From contig NZ_CP104164.1 in the NCBI RefSeq assembly GCF_029981845.1, positions 186,001 through 250,000 of the forward strand: 64,000 nucleotides of DNA. The letters run 5' to 3'. The position numbers and the translations under genes were made by a program. Under the pieces are notes generated by a model, which did no database searches, had not been told where the DNA came from, and saw nothing but the letters and a program-made list of their open reading frames with translations. This DNA comes from Candidatus Bandiella numerosa. Its GTDB lineage: Bacteria; Pseudomonadota; Alphaproteobacteria; Rickettsiales; Midichloriaceae. Below, one piece after another: positions 51,850 through 60,189 of the stretch. The first letter of the stretch is position 1, and every line of letters starts with the position of its first letter.

Positions 51850-52491
51850 ATGCTTAGATTATTACCATATTTACTTGTATTACTAGTTTGTCTGTTTTTT
51901 TCAAAACTTATGAATGTCATGGAGGAATATGTGGGTATTTTAAATATTCAAGAATCTAAAGCCCAACTCCCTAAACCAGATTTAAAAAAGGAAGAGCCAG
52001 ATAATAGCGTAGAAGACAGCGTTGGAAATTTGAAAGGACCTAATATACCTAGTGTACCTCTAGATACTACAGATAATTTTCAGCTAAGCTCTGAAAAACA
52101 ATTATTACAGCAATTAAGACAAAGAAGAAAGGAGATAGAAAGTTATAAAGATAAATTACCTGCAGAAAAAATGGCTTTAGAGTCGATAAAACAATATATC
52201 GATAACAGATTAAATATGCTTGAAAACGTTCAAAATCAATTAAGACCACAATTGCATAATAATAATCAAAACGACGATAAAAAAATTCAAAAATTAGTTA
52301 AAGTATACGAAAGTATGAAGCCTAAAGAAGCCGCTAAGATTTTCAATGACTTACAGATTGGTGTATTGGTAGAGCTGGCTTTAAACATGAAAGAATCAAG
52401 GCTTACTGCAATACTTTCTGAAATGACACCTGAAAAGGCCAGAGAACTAACGTCCATTTTAGCAACTCAAAGTGATATGGGGGAATTTTAA
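51850..52491 (+). CDS. motE: MotE-like flagellar motor chaperone (MgtE N-terminal domain)
   Basis: MotE is a periplasmic chaperone for MotC, which stabilises the stator in rhizobia. The 213-residue product has an N-terminal signal/membrane helix (MLRLLPYLLVLLVCLFFS), a low-complexity linker, a coiled-coil (about 77-130, QQLRQRRKEIESYKDKLPAE), and a C-terminal MgtE-N domain (about 150-205, VYESMKPKEAAKIFNDLQIG, SEMTPEKARELTSILA). Position after fliM supports a flagellar, not magnesium-transport, role. It ends the flagellar cluster. Confidence 0.82.
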   Translation: MLRLLPYLLVLLVCLFFSKLMNVMEEYVGILNIQESKAQLPKPDLKKEEPDNSVEDSVGNLKGPNIPSVPLDTTDNFQLSSEKQLLQQLRQRRKEIESYKDKLPAEKMALESIKQYIDNRLNMLENVQNQLRPQLHNNNQNDDKKIQKLVKVYESMKPKEAAKIFNDLQIGVLVELALNMKESRLTAILSEMTPEKARELTSILATQSDMGEF

Positions 52492-52612
52492 TATCCAGCT
52501 CCACATAATTTATTATTAGCATAATGAATATATGGCTGGGAATTAATCTTGTATTAAAATGCAAACTATATTAGAATACCACTTTAGTTATATTCATTGG
52601 TAAATTATCGAT

Positions 52613-53806
52613 ATGAATGATAAATCAAAATTAGTTATAAACTATCCGGCATTGTTTGTGATTGTTGTATATCCAATTGTTTTGAGCATTATTGCAATGC
52701 TTTATGGATATAAATATGGAATAGGTAAGTTTGAAATAATATCTATCATTGCTACTTACTATATAGTTAATATATCAGTTGGTGTCGGGTTACATAGATT
52801 ATGGTCGCATACGGCATTTAAAACTAAAAAATGGGTAGAAATTATTTTGGCATGCTTAACTGCTGGCACTCTACAAGGCCCTATATTAGCTTGGGCTTCA
52901 GATCATATGTTGCACCATAAATATACTGATAAAGAAAGTGACCCTCATTCAGCACTTAAGTATAAAAATAAATTCATAGGTTTTATGTGGTCTCATATAG
53001 GTTGGATGATTTTTTCAGACGTAAAGCATAAAAAAATTGATAAGATGGCTCTTGCAAAATTAGGCAGAAATAAAGTAGTTTTATGGCAGTTTAGGCACTA
53101 CTGGAAAATAGCAATATTTATGAATACGATATTACCAATGGTGATTGGTTATTTAATTGGAGGTAATTTAAGATATGCACTAGGTGCTTTTATCTTCATA
53201 GGAATAGGTAGAGCTATACAGCAACAAGCAACTTTCTGTGTGAATTCAGTAGTGCATATGAACATTGGCTCAAAAGAATATTATTATGGCACTGCGCGAG
53301 ATATATGGTGGTTATTCTTTTTATTATTAGGTGAAAATTGGCATAACTTCCATCATGCTTTTGCAAATGATTATAGAAATGGTCATAAATGGTATCATTT
53401 GGATATTCATAAGTGGGTTATAGCATTGATGGCTAAAGTAGGGCTTGCTAGTGATTTAATTGTGACATCAAAATTGAGAGTTGAATCGATCAAAGAGCAA
53501 GTGAGAAAAAAGACGATTGATAGTTTGCAAGAAAAGGTGGATTTGATTGAAAAAGCTAGCAGGTATATTCATGAAGTTGCTATAACTAAATTAAAAGTAG
53601 CTGAAAAATCGGCTTTAAAATTAGCAAACGATATACATGAAAATTTAGATAATGTAATTATAAAAGCAAAAGGTATAATAAAATTTGCTCAAGATTTAAG
53701 GCTAAAAGATAATATAGAAGAGAATTTGATAATAGCTTTATCTTTTAAGTACAATGAATTAAAAAAAGCTGCGCAAAAATTAGAAATACAAGTTGCGCCT
53801 TTTTAA
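52613..53806 (+). CDS. Acyl-CoA/fatty acid desaturase with helical C-terminal extension
   Basis: A membrane di-iron desaturase that introduces a cis double bond into acyl chains. The three His boxes are present: HRLWSH (61-66), HMLHH (98-102) and HNFHH (244-248). Four hydrophobic segments fit the stearoyl-CoA desaturase fold. The core ends near 280. About 115 further residues are charged, amphipathic and helical (for example LQEKVDLIEKASRYIHEVAI) with no motif I recognise. The gene stands alone, 121 bases after motE and just before tRNA-Pro. It would help adjust membrane fluidity; the specificity is unknown. Confidence 0.9.
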   Translation: MNDKSKLVINYPALFVIVVYPIVLSIIAMLYGYKYGIGKFEIISIIATYYIVNISVGVGLHRLWSHTAFKTKKWVEIILACLTAGTLQGPILAWASDHMLHHKYTDKESDPHSALKYKNKFIGFMWSHIGWMIFSDVKHKKIDKMALAKLGRNKVVLWQFRHYWKIAIFMNTILPMVIGYLIGGNLRYALGAFIFIGIGRAIQQQATFCVNSVVHMNIGSKEYYYGTARDIWWLFFLLLGENWHNFHHAFANDYRNGHKWYHLDIHKWVIALMAKVGLASDLIVTSKLRVESIKEQVRKKTIDSLQEKVDLIEKASRYIHEVAITKLKVAEKSALKLANDIHENLDNVIIKAKGIIKFAQDLRLKDNIEENLIIALSFKYNELKKAAQKLEIQVAPF

Positions 53807-53824
53807 GTGTATATTTCATAAATT

Positions 53825-53901
53825 CGGGGCATAGCGCAGTCTGGTAGCGCACCTGGTTTGGGACCAGGGGGTCGGGAGTTCAAATCTCTCTGCCCCGACC
53901 A
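53825..53901 (+). tRNA. tRNA-Pro (UGG)
   Basis: A 77-base cloverleaf with encoded CCA. The acceptor stem is CGGGGCA/TGCCCCG, the D-arm GCGC/GCGC, the anticodon stem CCTGG/CCAGG around loop TTTGGGA (anticodon TGG), and the T-loop TTCAAAT. UGG reads all or most proline codons after wobble modification, as expected in a reduced tRNA set. Confidence 0.97.
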
Positions 53902-53923
53902 TATATTGTTTTAACTACTTTTG

Positions 53924-55711
53924 ATGATTAAAAAAAAACCAAAATCTTCATTTATTTACTATATAGCTTCTACATATCTTTTTGCTTTAATAATAATTAT
54001 ATTTCTACAATATAGTGTCTGTTTAGAACAAATAACTCGCCATCAATTTAATGAAATATCGCAATATATCAGACATAAGCTATCTTTTGCAAAAAATTAT
54101 AGTTATGCCAGTTTTAAACTCCTTGAATATATTGATACAATTAATATAGCTGATAAAAATCTAAAGTACGGATTAGAGATTAATAATGTTAAGAAAATAT
54201 ATTTTTTGGGAAAAATTTATAGTTATAACAATAAAAACCAGACTATTGCCTTTTATGGAAATAATGATGAAAATTTATCTATTAAAGATTTGAATGTTAA
54301 TCCAACAATTTTAAAATGCCTGGATCACAAAGAAAAATTGAATTTTGGCCAGATTTATTTGGCTGATAGAAAAGCGAATAATTTCACTATAGTTGCATGT
54401 TATGCTAGTAATAAAAATCAACAGATTTATTTAAGGTTAATTGATTTTGATGAGCTGTTTAAAAAAGTTAGCATGATATTTAATTTTTCCAACAATTATG
54501 ATGTTATGATTATTAATAGATATGAGCAGGCGCTGTATACAAGTCATAATAAACATATAAATAATCTAGATTTAAACAATATAACTTCCTTAAAAAAAGG
54601 TTTAGCTAAAATAATGAGGTATAACACCAAATTCTATAGCGATACTCAGGGATTTAATTTCAAAAACTATTATAGCTTAACAACTTTTAGGGATAATAAT
54701 TTTAAGATTTTTATAAAACAAATGGCTCTCTCAGAAGAACAAGAATTTTATAAATTTTTAATATTTCATAAGTATACACTAGTAGCCGAATTTTTAATAT
54801 TTTTAACGCTACTTTTATTGACTATAAAATATACATTCCCACTTTATAGAGTTGCCTATTCTATGAAAAAAATACTAGACCTTAGCAATATAGATAACAT
54901 ATCTAACAAAACTGATATTTGGAAATTATCTATTTTCAGTATTATAAAATTATTTAAATCTTGCTATTTAAAACTAAGATTTGAGTATAAAATTGTTGAT
55001 TTAAAGTACGTTTTTATGGAAAAACTCTTAAAAAACTTAATTAGCAATCATATGGAAAATAATAGATATCTACTACACAATTTCAATACCCCACTTCACC
55101 AAATAAAGTTGTCACTTCAAGCCCTAAAAGATGCCAAGGCAGATATTAACAAAGTAGATAAAATAAGTATGATCGAGAATGCATTAAAGCATTTGGAATC
55201 AGGTTTTTCTGCTAATAAGGTATCTCCATATAGGATTGAACTTGATCAAGCTTACATAGATATCAAAGGCATTATTAACTCTTCGCTGGATTTAATTTTT
55301 AACCCTGATATATATAAAAAATTATCAGTGAAAAAAAATTACACTAATAATAATGTATTGGTTCTTGCAGATGAAGTATGTTTGGAAACAATAGTTATTT
55401 TATTGCTAAGTAGCTCTAAAAATTTGATCAGCAATGTAGATAATGTAACAGTAGATATACAAACAATTTTAACTGGACTCGAAGTGTCTATAAAATTAAG
55501 CGGTAAAAAAATTAACAAAAGCAATATAGAAAAATTTATAAATTGTATAGATAATAAATTAAACTTAAATTATATAGGAGAATATGACACTGAAATTTTA
55601 ATCGTGAACTATTTGATCCATTTACTAAGATTTAACATAATATTAGAAACCGATAATAAGGAGTCAATCAAATATGATATTATTATCCCCAATATAAAGC
55701 TAAAAAGCTAA
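53924..55711 (+). CDS. Membrane sensor histidine kinase-like protein with degenerate ATPase domain
   Basis: The 595-residue protein has a membrane helix near 13-31, an extracytoplasmic domain of about 250 residues, a second helix near 283-303, and a cytoplasmic part with a dimerisation/phosphoacceptor helix containing HNFNTPL (His385, spaced as in the H-box of histidine kinases). The following region aligns by eye with a catalytic domain (ADEVCLETIVILLLSSSKNL) but lacks the N-box Asn, the DxGxG box and the GxGLG box. It probably cannot bind ATP. I infer a phosphotransfer or signalling pseudokinase. The ATG at 53924 is chosen over an adjacent TTG. No response regulator is nearby; holB follows after 20 bases. 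Confidence 0.65.
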   Translation: MIKKKPKSSFIYYIASTYLFALIIIIFLQYSVCLEQITRHQFNEISQYIRHKLSFAKNYSYASFKLLEYIDTINIADKNLKYGLEINNVKKIYFLGKIYSYNNKNQTIAFYGNNDENLSIKDLNVNPTILKCLDHKEKLNFGQIYLADRKANNFTIVACYASNKNQQIYLRLIDFDELFKKVSMIFNFSNNYDVMIINRYEQALYTSHNKHINNLDLNNITSLKKGLAKIMRYNTKFYSDTQGFNFKNYYSLTTFRDNNFKIFIKQMALSEEQEFYKFLIFHKYTLVAEFLIFLTLLLLTIKYTFPLYRVAYSMKKILDLSNIDNISNKTDIWKLSIFSIIKLFKSCYLKLRFEYKIVDLKYVFMEKLLKNLISNHMENNRYLLHNFNTPLHQIKLSLQALKDAKADINKVDKISMIENALKHLESGFSANKVSPYRIELDQAYIDIKGIINSSLDLIFNPDIYKKLSVKKNYTNNNVLVLADEVCLETIVILLLSSSKNLISNVDNVTVDIQTILTGLEVSIKLSGKKINKSNIEKFINCIDNKLNLNYIGEYDTEILIVNYLIHLLRFNIILETDNKESIKYDIIIPNIKLKS

Positions 55712-55731
55712 ATTTTTTAAGTTATTTATAT

Positions 55732-56628
55732 ATGCAAAATTATGGTTACTCTTACAACAGTATTTTACATATAATAAATGAGAGCATGAATAAGAATAGA
55801 TTGTTTCATGCATGTATGATACATGGTGGCTATGGGATAAGAAAAACCTATTTATCTAACGAAATAGCAAAGCAAATTATAAGTTATAGAAATGAAAATA
55901 ACCACACTACTAAAGAAAGTTATTTACAATCTCCTGATTTATACATTATTTCCAAGAATTCTCCAATAATTACAGTTGATGATATCAGGGAAGTTAAAAA
56001 TTGGATAAAGCACACTACAATGAAATCAAAATACAAAGTTGTGGTAATAAATGACGTTGACAGAATGAATAAAAATGCAAGCAATGCATTCCTAAAAGTT
56101 TTAGAAGAGCCTATTGGTAATGCAATATTTATACTAAATACTTCGTCTATTAGAACAATTTCAGATACCTTAAGCTCAAGATGTATAAAAATAAGATTGA
56201 ACACACCTACTTTGGAAGATTTTACAAAAATTTTGTGCGAATTGCATTGTTTAAAGCCCAATGTTAGCTTCGAAACAGTATATTGTTTATGTAAAGGCGA
56301 CATTAATCTAGCTATAAAACTTATTGAGCAAAAATATTTAGACTCACTCATTAAACTGTTTGATAACGATATTTATGATGAAGCCCTAAATATTGTTGCA
56401 GCACTAGATCTGGAAAATGAAATGGATTTTAGAGTTTTTCACTGCTTTATAGATGCAATAGCCTCCAAGTTGATAGGAAAGGGATTTAGCAAATATGAAT
56501 TATTAAAAAAGAATTATAAGTTGCTCACAAATCTGGAGAAGCTACAAAATATTGTTACTAACCTGGATAATCTAAACAAAAAGTACTCTCAAGAAATTAT
56601 AATTAATATCCTAAAAGAATGTTTTTAA
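55732..56628 (+). CDS. holB: DNA polymerase III delta-prime subunit
   Basis: Delta-prime is the stator subunit of the clamp loader. The 298 residues have the AAA+ fold: RLFHACMIHGGYGIRKTYLS with a degenerate Walker A (GYGIRKT), DDIREVKNWI, KVVVINDVDRMNKNASNAFL, KVLEEP, and sensor-1/SRC motif ISDTLSSRCIKIRL. The zinc-binding Cys cluster of many DnaX-family members is missing, which is common in small alphaproteobacterial HolB. It overlaps lspA by 10 bases. In many alphaproteobacteria holB is next to tmk and metG; neither is present. Confidence 0.9.
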   Translation: MQNYGYSYNSILHIINESMNKNRLFHACMIHGGYGIRKTYLSNEIAKQIISYRNENNHTTKESYLQSPDLYIISKNSPIITVDDIREVKNWIKHTTMKSKYKVVVINDVDRMNKNASNAFLKVLEEPIGNAIFILNTSSIRTISDTLSSRCIKIRLNTPTLEDFTKILCELHCLKPNVSFETVYCLCKGDINLAIKLIEQKYLDSLIKLFDNDIYDEALNIVAALDLENEMDFRVFHCFIDAIASKLIGKGFSKYELLKKNYKLLTNLEKLQNIVTNLDNLNKKYSQEIIINILKECF

Positions 56629-57104
56629 AGCTAACCAGAAATTTAATTATAACTGCGATTTCTCTTATAACTTTACTGTTTGATCAGGCAAGTAAGCAAA
56701 TAATCTTAAACTATTTAATTTCAAATAAAATTTACGTATGTAAAATTACCAACTTTTTAAATTTTGTTGAAATTTGGAATAAGGGGATTAGCTTTGGAAT
56801 TTTCAGTGAATATAATTTATCACCAATACTATTTATTTGCTTATCATCTATTATATTATTTTTGATGTTGTATTTAATGACGAATATAAATCCTATCATC
56901 CAAGGGATGATTATAGGAGGTGCAATAGGGAATTTAGTGGATAGAGTGATCTTTGGCAAGGTCTTTGATTTTATTGATTTTCATATATTAGATTGGCATT
57001 ATCCAGCTTTTAATCTGGCAGATAGCTTTATCGTAATTAGCGTAATGTTAATTTTGATTAGTGAGCTTAGAAGCTATATATTAAAAAATGATAATAACAG
57101 CTAA
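56619..57104 (+). CDS. lspA: Lipoprotein signal peptidase LspA
   Basis: LspA is the aspartyl protease that removes signal peptides from diacylated prolipoproteins. The 161-residue, four-helix protein has DQASKQIIL near the N-terminus, WNKGISFGI, and the two catalytic Asp motifs GAIGNLVDRVIFG and FNLADSFIVISV. It acts after Lgt on Pal and BamB. It starts inside the end of holB and ends nine bases from convergent ccmB; no terminator-like structure lies between them. Confidence 0.97.
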   Translation: MFLKLTRNLIITAISLITLLFDQASKQIILNYLISNKIYVCKITNFLNFVEIWNKGISFGIFSEYNLSPILFICLSSIILFLMLYLMTNINPIIQGMIIGGAIGNLVDRVIFGKVFDFIDFHILDWHYPAFNLADSFIVISVMLILISELRSYILKNDNNS

Positions 57105-57113
57105 TGATACGCT

Positions 57114-57803
57114 TTAATTATCTTCTTCTATGGAAATTTTAATTACGTAACTTGATAGTAATATAAATAACGGCGTAGTTAGCAAAAATATACTTATTAA
57201 TAATAAAGAGTAAAATTGGTAATTTGAAATATAACATAATGAGCTTATAATGATTGTTGGGATGTTTATAAACACAGAAATCAATATCTGAGATATTCTT
57301 TTTTTAAAGCTTAAAAGAAAAGATGATGACATAAGGGCATTAATAGTAATGTTAAATACTATCAGTAGCTTCACCAACAATAAATACGCAATGTTATCTG
57401 CCCTATGACTATAAATGAAAAAATCCATGATTATCATTGCAGGCACATATAGTAACCCATACATTACAAAAGAGGCAATAACTTTAGCTAACAAAAAAAA
57501 TTCAAGTATTACACCTGTTAGTAAAAATTGTTCGAATAATCCCTTCTTATAGTCCTCTACAATAATTAAATCTGAAGATAATGTTATTGAATAAATAATA
57601 AATAATATTTCAATTATTTTAAATGTTTCGGCACTAATACTACTTCCTTGTAAAAATCTCAAAATGGCAATAGAAGAAAGAAACAAAAAAATGCTGATAA
57701 TAATGAAGGCTTTATTTTTAATAAAAATACTCCATTGCCTGAATAAAATTGCCAAAAAAACCTTATATATGGTTAATGCATTTAGCCCAACATTTTTATT
57801 CAT
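57114..57803 (-). CDS. ccmB: Heme exporter protein CcmB
   Basis: CcmB is the membrane subunit of the CcmABCD complex in system I cytochrome c maturation. The 229-residue product has six hydrophobic segments. The family pattern begins with the loop SSDLIVEDYKKGLFEQFLL and includes LAKVIASFVMYGLLYVPAMI. It overlaps ccmA by eight bases. Together with petA this indicates a functional cytochrome c branch. The C-terminal part is less conserved than usual, in keeping with the AT-rich genome. Confidence 0.85.
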   Translation of the reverse strand: MNKNVGLNALTIYKVFLAILFRQWSIFIKNKAFIIISIFLFLSSIAILRFLQGSSISAETFKIIEILFIIYSITLSSDLIIVEDYKKGLFEQFLLTGVILEFFLLAKVIASFVMYGLLYVPAMIIMDFFIYSHRADNIAYLLLVKLLIVFNITINALMSSSFLLSFKKRISQILISVFINIPTIIISSLCYISNYQFYSLLLISIFLLTTPLFILLSSYVIKISIEEDN

Positions 57804-58413
57804 TGCAAAAGTCCTCTAAATTTATTTCAGAAGAATTTTCTACTTTTATATTTTGATCATGATTAGCAATTATTACAATTCCCTTTTGCATGCACCTAGC
57901 CTTAATTAAATTGGTCAATATGTTTTTGCCCTGGCTATCTAAACTGTTATATGGTTCATCAAGCAACCAAATTTTTGCATTACATAATAATAATCTTGCT
58001 AATAGCAGTCTTTGTTTATAGCCTTGAGACAATTTATAAACCTCAAAATTAACATATGGTTCTAGAGAAAATGTTCTTATTGCAGCCAATATATTGATTT
58101 CCTGATCATATAGCTTACCCCAAAATTCAAGATTTTTCAGTACTGTCTGATCCTCATCTAATATATCCGCTTTTCCTACATAAAAAAGTAACTCGTAAAA
58201 TTCTTTTAGGGACAGCTTCACGTTTATAGAGTTATAAAAAATATCTCCAGTATTTTTAGGTATTAGATTAGCAATTACCTTGAGCAAGCTTGTTTTTCCG
58301 ATTCCGTTTCTTCCCTTTATGATTAAAACTGAGCCATTAAAAATGGTAAATCCTAAGTTCGAGAAAAGTAATTTATTATTTTTACTAACTGCAATATTGC
58401 TACAAGTTAACAT
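57796..58413 (-). CDS. ccmA: Cytochrome c biogenesis ATP-binding protein CcmA
   Basis: CcmA is the ATPase that releases holo-CcmE during cytochrome c maturation. The 205 residues have Walker A GRNGIGKTS, the signature LSQGYKQRLLLARLLL (Gln in place of the second Ser-Gly position is typical of CcmA), Walker B IWLLDEPYNSLD, and the His of IIANHDQNI. It is shorter than most ABC ATPases, as usual for CcmA. It starts two bases after the msbA stop and overlaps ccmB. Confidence 0.92.
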   Translation of the reverse strand: MLTCSNIAVSKNNKLLFSNLGFTIFNGSVLIIKGRNGIGKTSLLKVIANLIPKNTGDIFYNSINVKLSLKEFYELLFYVGKADILDEDQTVLKNLEFWGKLYDQEINILAAIRTFSLEPYVNFEVYKLSQGYKQRLLLARLLLCNAKIWLLDEPYNSLDSQGKNILTNLIKARCMQKGIVIIANHDQNIKVENSSEINLEDFCNE

Positions 58414-58415
58414 GT

Positions 58416-60188
58416 TTAGCTAATTGCAGTATTAGATTTATATTGCTCATACAGCCTAGAATATTCTCCTGCATTTAAAATCAGCTCGTTATGACAACCA
58501 GATTCATCAATTTTCCCATCTGACAATACAAATATATTATCAGCAGTCTCTATTGTTGAGAGTCTATGAGCGATGACAATAGTAGTTTTGCCTTTTTTTA
58601 AATAATCAAGCGCCATCTGGACCTTTTTTTCTGAAATTGAATCAAGAGCACTTGTTGCTTCATCAAGTAACAAAATAGGAGCATTTTTTAACACAGCTCT
58701 TGCTATTGCAAGCCTTTGCTTTTGTCCACCTGAAAGTTTAACTCCATTTTGCCCAATATGCGTATTATACTGATTAGGTAATTCCATTATAAATTCATGA
58801 GCTGCAGCAACCATTGAGGCATCTAAAATTTCCTCATCTGAAGCATCTAGCTTCCCATACCTTATATTTTCCATAATAGTATCATCGAAGAGATTAATAT
58901 CTTGACTTACGAAGGCTATATTTTTTCTTAAAACATCTAATTTTATATCCTTTATGTTTACCTCACCTATGAAAATATCTCCAAAATCCACATCATATAA
59001 TCTTTGTAATAAATTTAAAACAGTAGTTTTACCAACTCCAGAACCACCAACTAATGCAACAGTCTGACCTTGTTTAATATCAATATTAATACCATTTAAA
59101 ATATTTTGATTATCCTTGTAAGAAAAAAATACATTCTTAAATTTCATATCAAATTGATTTAACTTTGTAACAGTTTGATTTTCCTCAATTTTTACCTCTG
59201 GCTCTACATCAAGCATTAAGAATACTCTTTTTGAGGCAGTCAAACCTTCTTGCATTATAGTATTAAGTTTTGATAGAGACTTTAAAGGTTTATATGCTAA
59301 AAGCAATGCCGCAATAAATGACACAAATGCACCTGAAGTAGTTTCACCTTTTATAGCCTGCAATCCTCCATAAAAAATAACTGATGCTACTGCTAAACCA
59401 CCGAGAATTTCCATTATCGGTGACGATGCCGATTCAACATATGCTGCTTTTTTATAAATTGATAAAAATTTATCAATAATTGCCTTAGCTCTACTAATTT
59501 CATAATCCTCTCTACAATAGGATTTGATGACCTTAATATTTTGAAACGTTTCATCTAGTCTTACCGTAAAATCTCCAAGTTTTTCTTGCATGTTTTTTGA
59601 AATTTTTCGCATCCTTTTCCCCAATTTAACAACAGGATAAAAAGCTAGAGGAAATATTACAATAATCACTAAGGTCAAGCTAAAACTTTGATAAAACATC
59701 AAGCCAACTAAACCAATTAGAGTAAAAAATTCTTTTATTACTCCTGTAAATATTTCTGAAGTAGTATTTTTGAGCACATTAATATCATTAGTAAATCTGG
59801 AAATAAGATTACCCGATGGATATTTAGTTAAAAATTTTAGATCTGCATGAATCAGATGTTCATATAGTTCCATTTGAATGTTGGAAACTATCTGTTGCCC
59901 AGCCCGTTTCATGATAACAGATTCATAAAATGATGCTATCCCATTAATTATAGAGTTAGCAACTATTGCAAGAGGAATAATGTAAAGCATACTATAATTT
60001 TTATCCACAAATATATAATCTAGTGCTGGTTGAATAATCCAAGCGCTCACTGCGGTTGTGCATGCAGTGATTATCATGCACAACAATGCTAAACTTAATT
60101 TTCGCTTTAATGGACGTATATAATTGTCAAACAATCTTTTAATAAGATACCAACTACTATCGTACTTATTTTTTATATTATTTTCCAC
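58416..60188 (-). CDS. msbA: MsbA-like ABC exporter (transmembrane plus ATPase)
   Basis: A half-transporter that flips lipids, probably lipid A-core or phospholipid, across the inner membrane. The 590 residues have six membrane helices (about 30-320), then the nucleotide-binding domain: Walker A GGSGVGKTT, Q-loop FVSQDINLFD, signature LSGGQKQRLAIARAVL, Walker B ILLLDEATSALD and switch IVIAHRLST. Length and the NIFVLSDGKIDESG ending fit MsbA and related exporters; a drug exporter cannot be ruled out. It lies one base after rne and two before ccmA. Confidence 0.85.
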   Translation of the reverse strand: MENNIKNKYDSSWYLIKRLFDNYIRPLKRKLSLALLCMIITACTTAVSAWIIQPALDYIFVDKNYSMLYIIPLAIVANSIINGIASFYESVIMKRAGQQIVSNIQMELYEHLIHADLKFLTKYPSGNLISRFTNDINVLKNTTSEIFTGVIKEFFTLIGLVGLMFYQSFSLTLVIIVIFPLAFYPVVKLGKRMRKISKNMQEKLGDFTVRLDETFQNIKVIKSYCREDYEISRAKAIIDKFLSIYKKAAYVESASSPIMEILGGLAVASVIFYGGLQAIKGETTSGAFVSFIAALLLAYKPLKSLSKLNTIMQEGLTASKRVFLMLDVEPEVKIEENQTVTKLNQFDMKFKNVFFSYKDNQNILNGINIDIKQGQTVALVGGSGVGKTTVLNLLQRLYDVDFGDIFIGEVNIKDIKLDVLRKNIAFVSQDINLFDDTIMENIRYGKLDASDEEILDASMVAAAHEFIMELPNQYNTHIGQNGVKLSGGQKQRLAIARAVLKNAPILLLDEATSALDSISEKKVQMALDYLKKGKTTIVIAHRLSTIETADNIFVLSDGKIDESGCHNELILNAGEYSRLYEQYKSNTAIS

Positions 60189-60189
60189 T

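Noticed and set aside
55920..56351. Minus-strand 143-codon ORF
   Set aside because: Antisense to holB, which shows clear AAA+ motifs in this interval.
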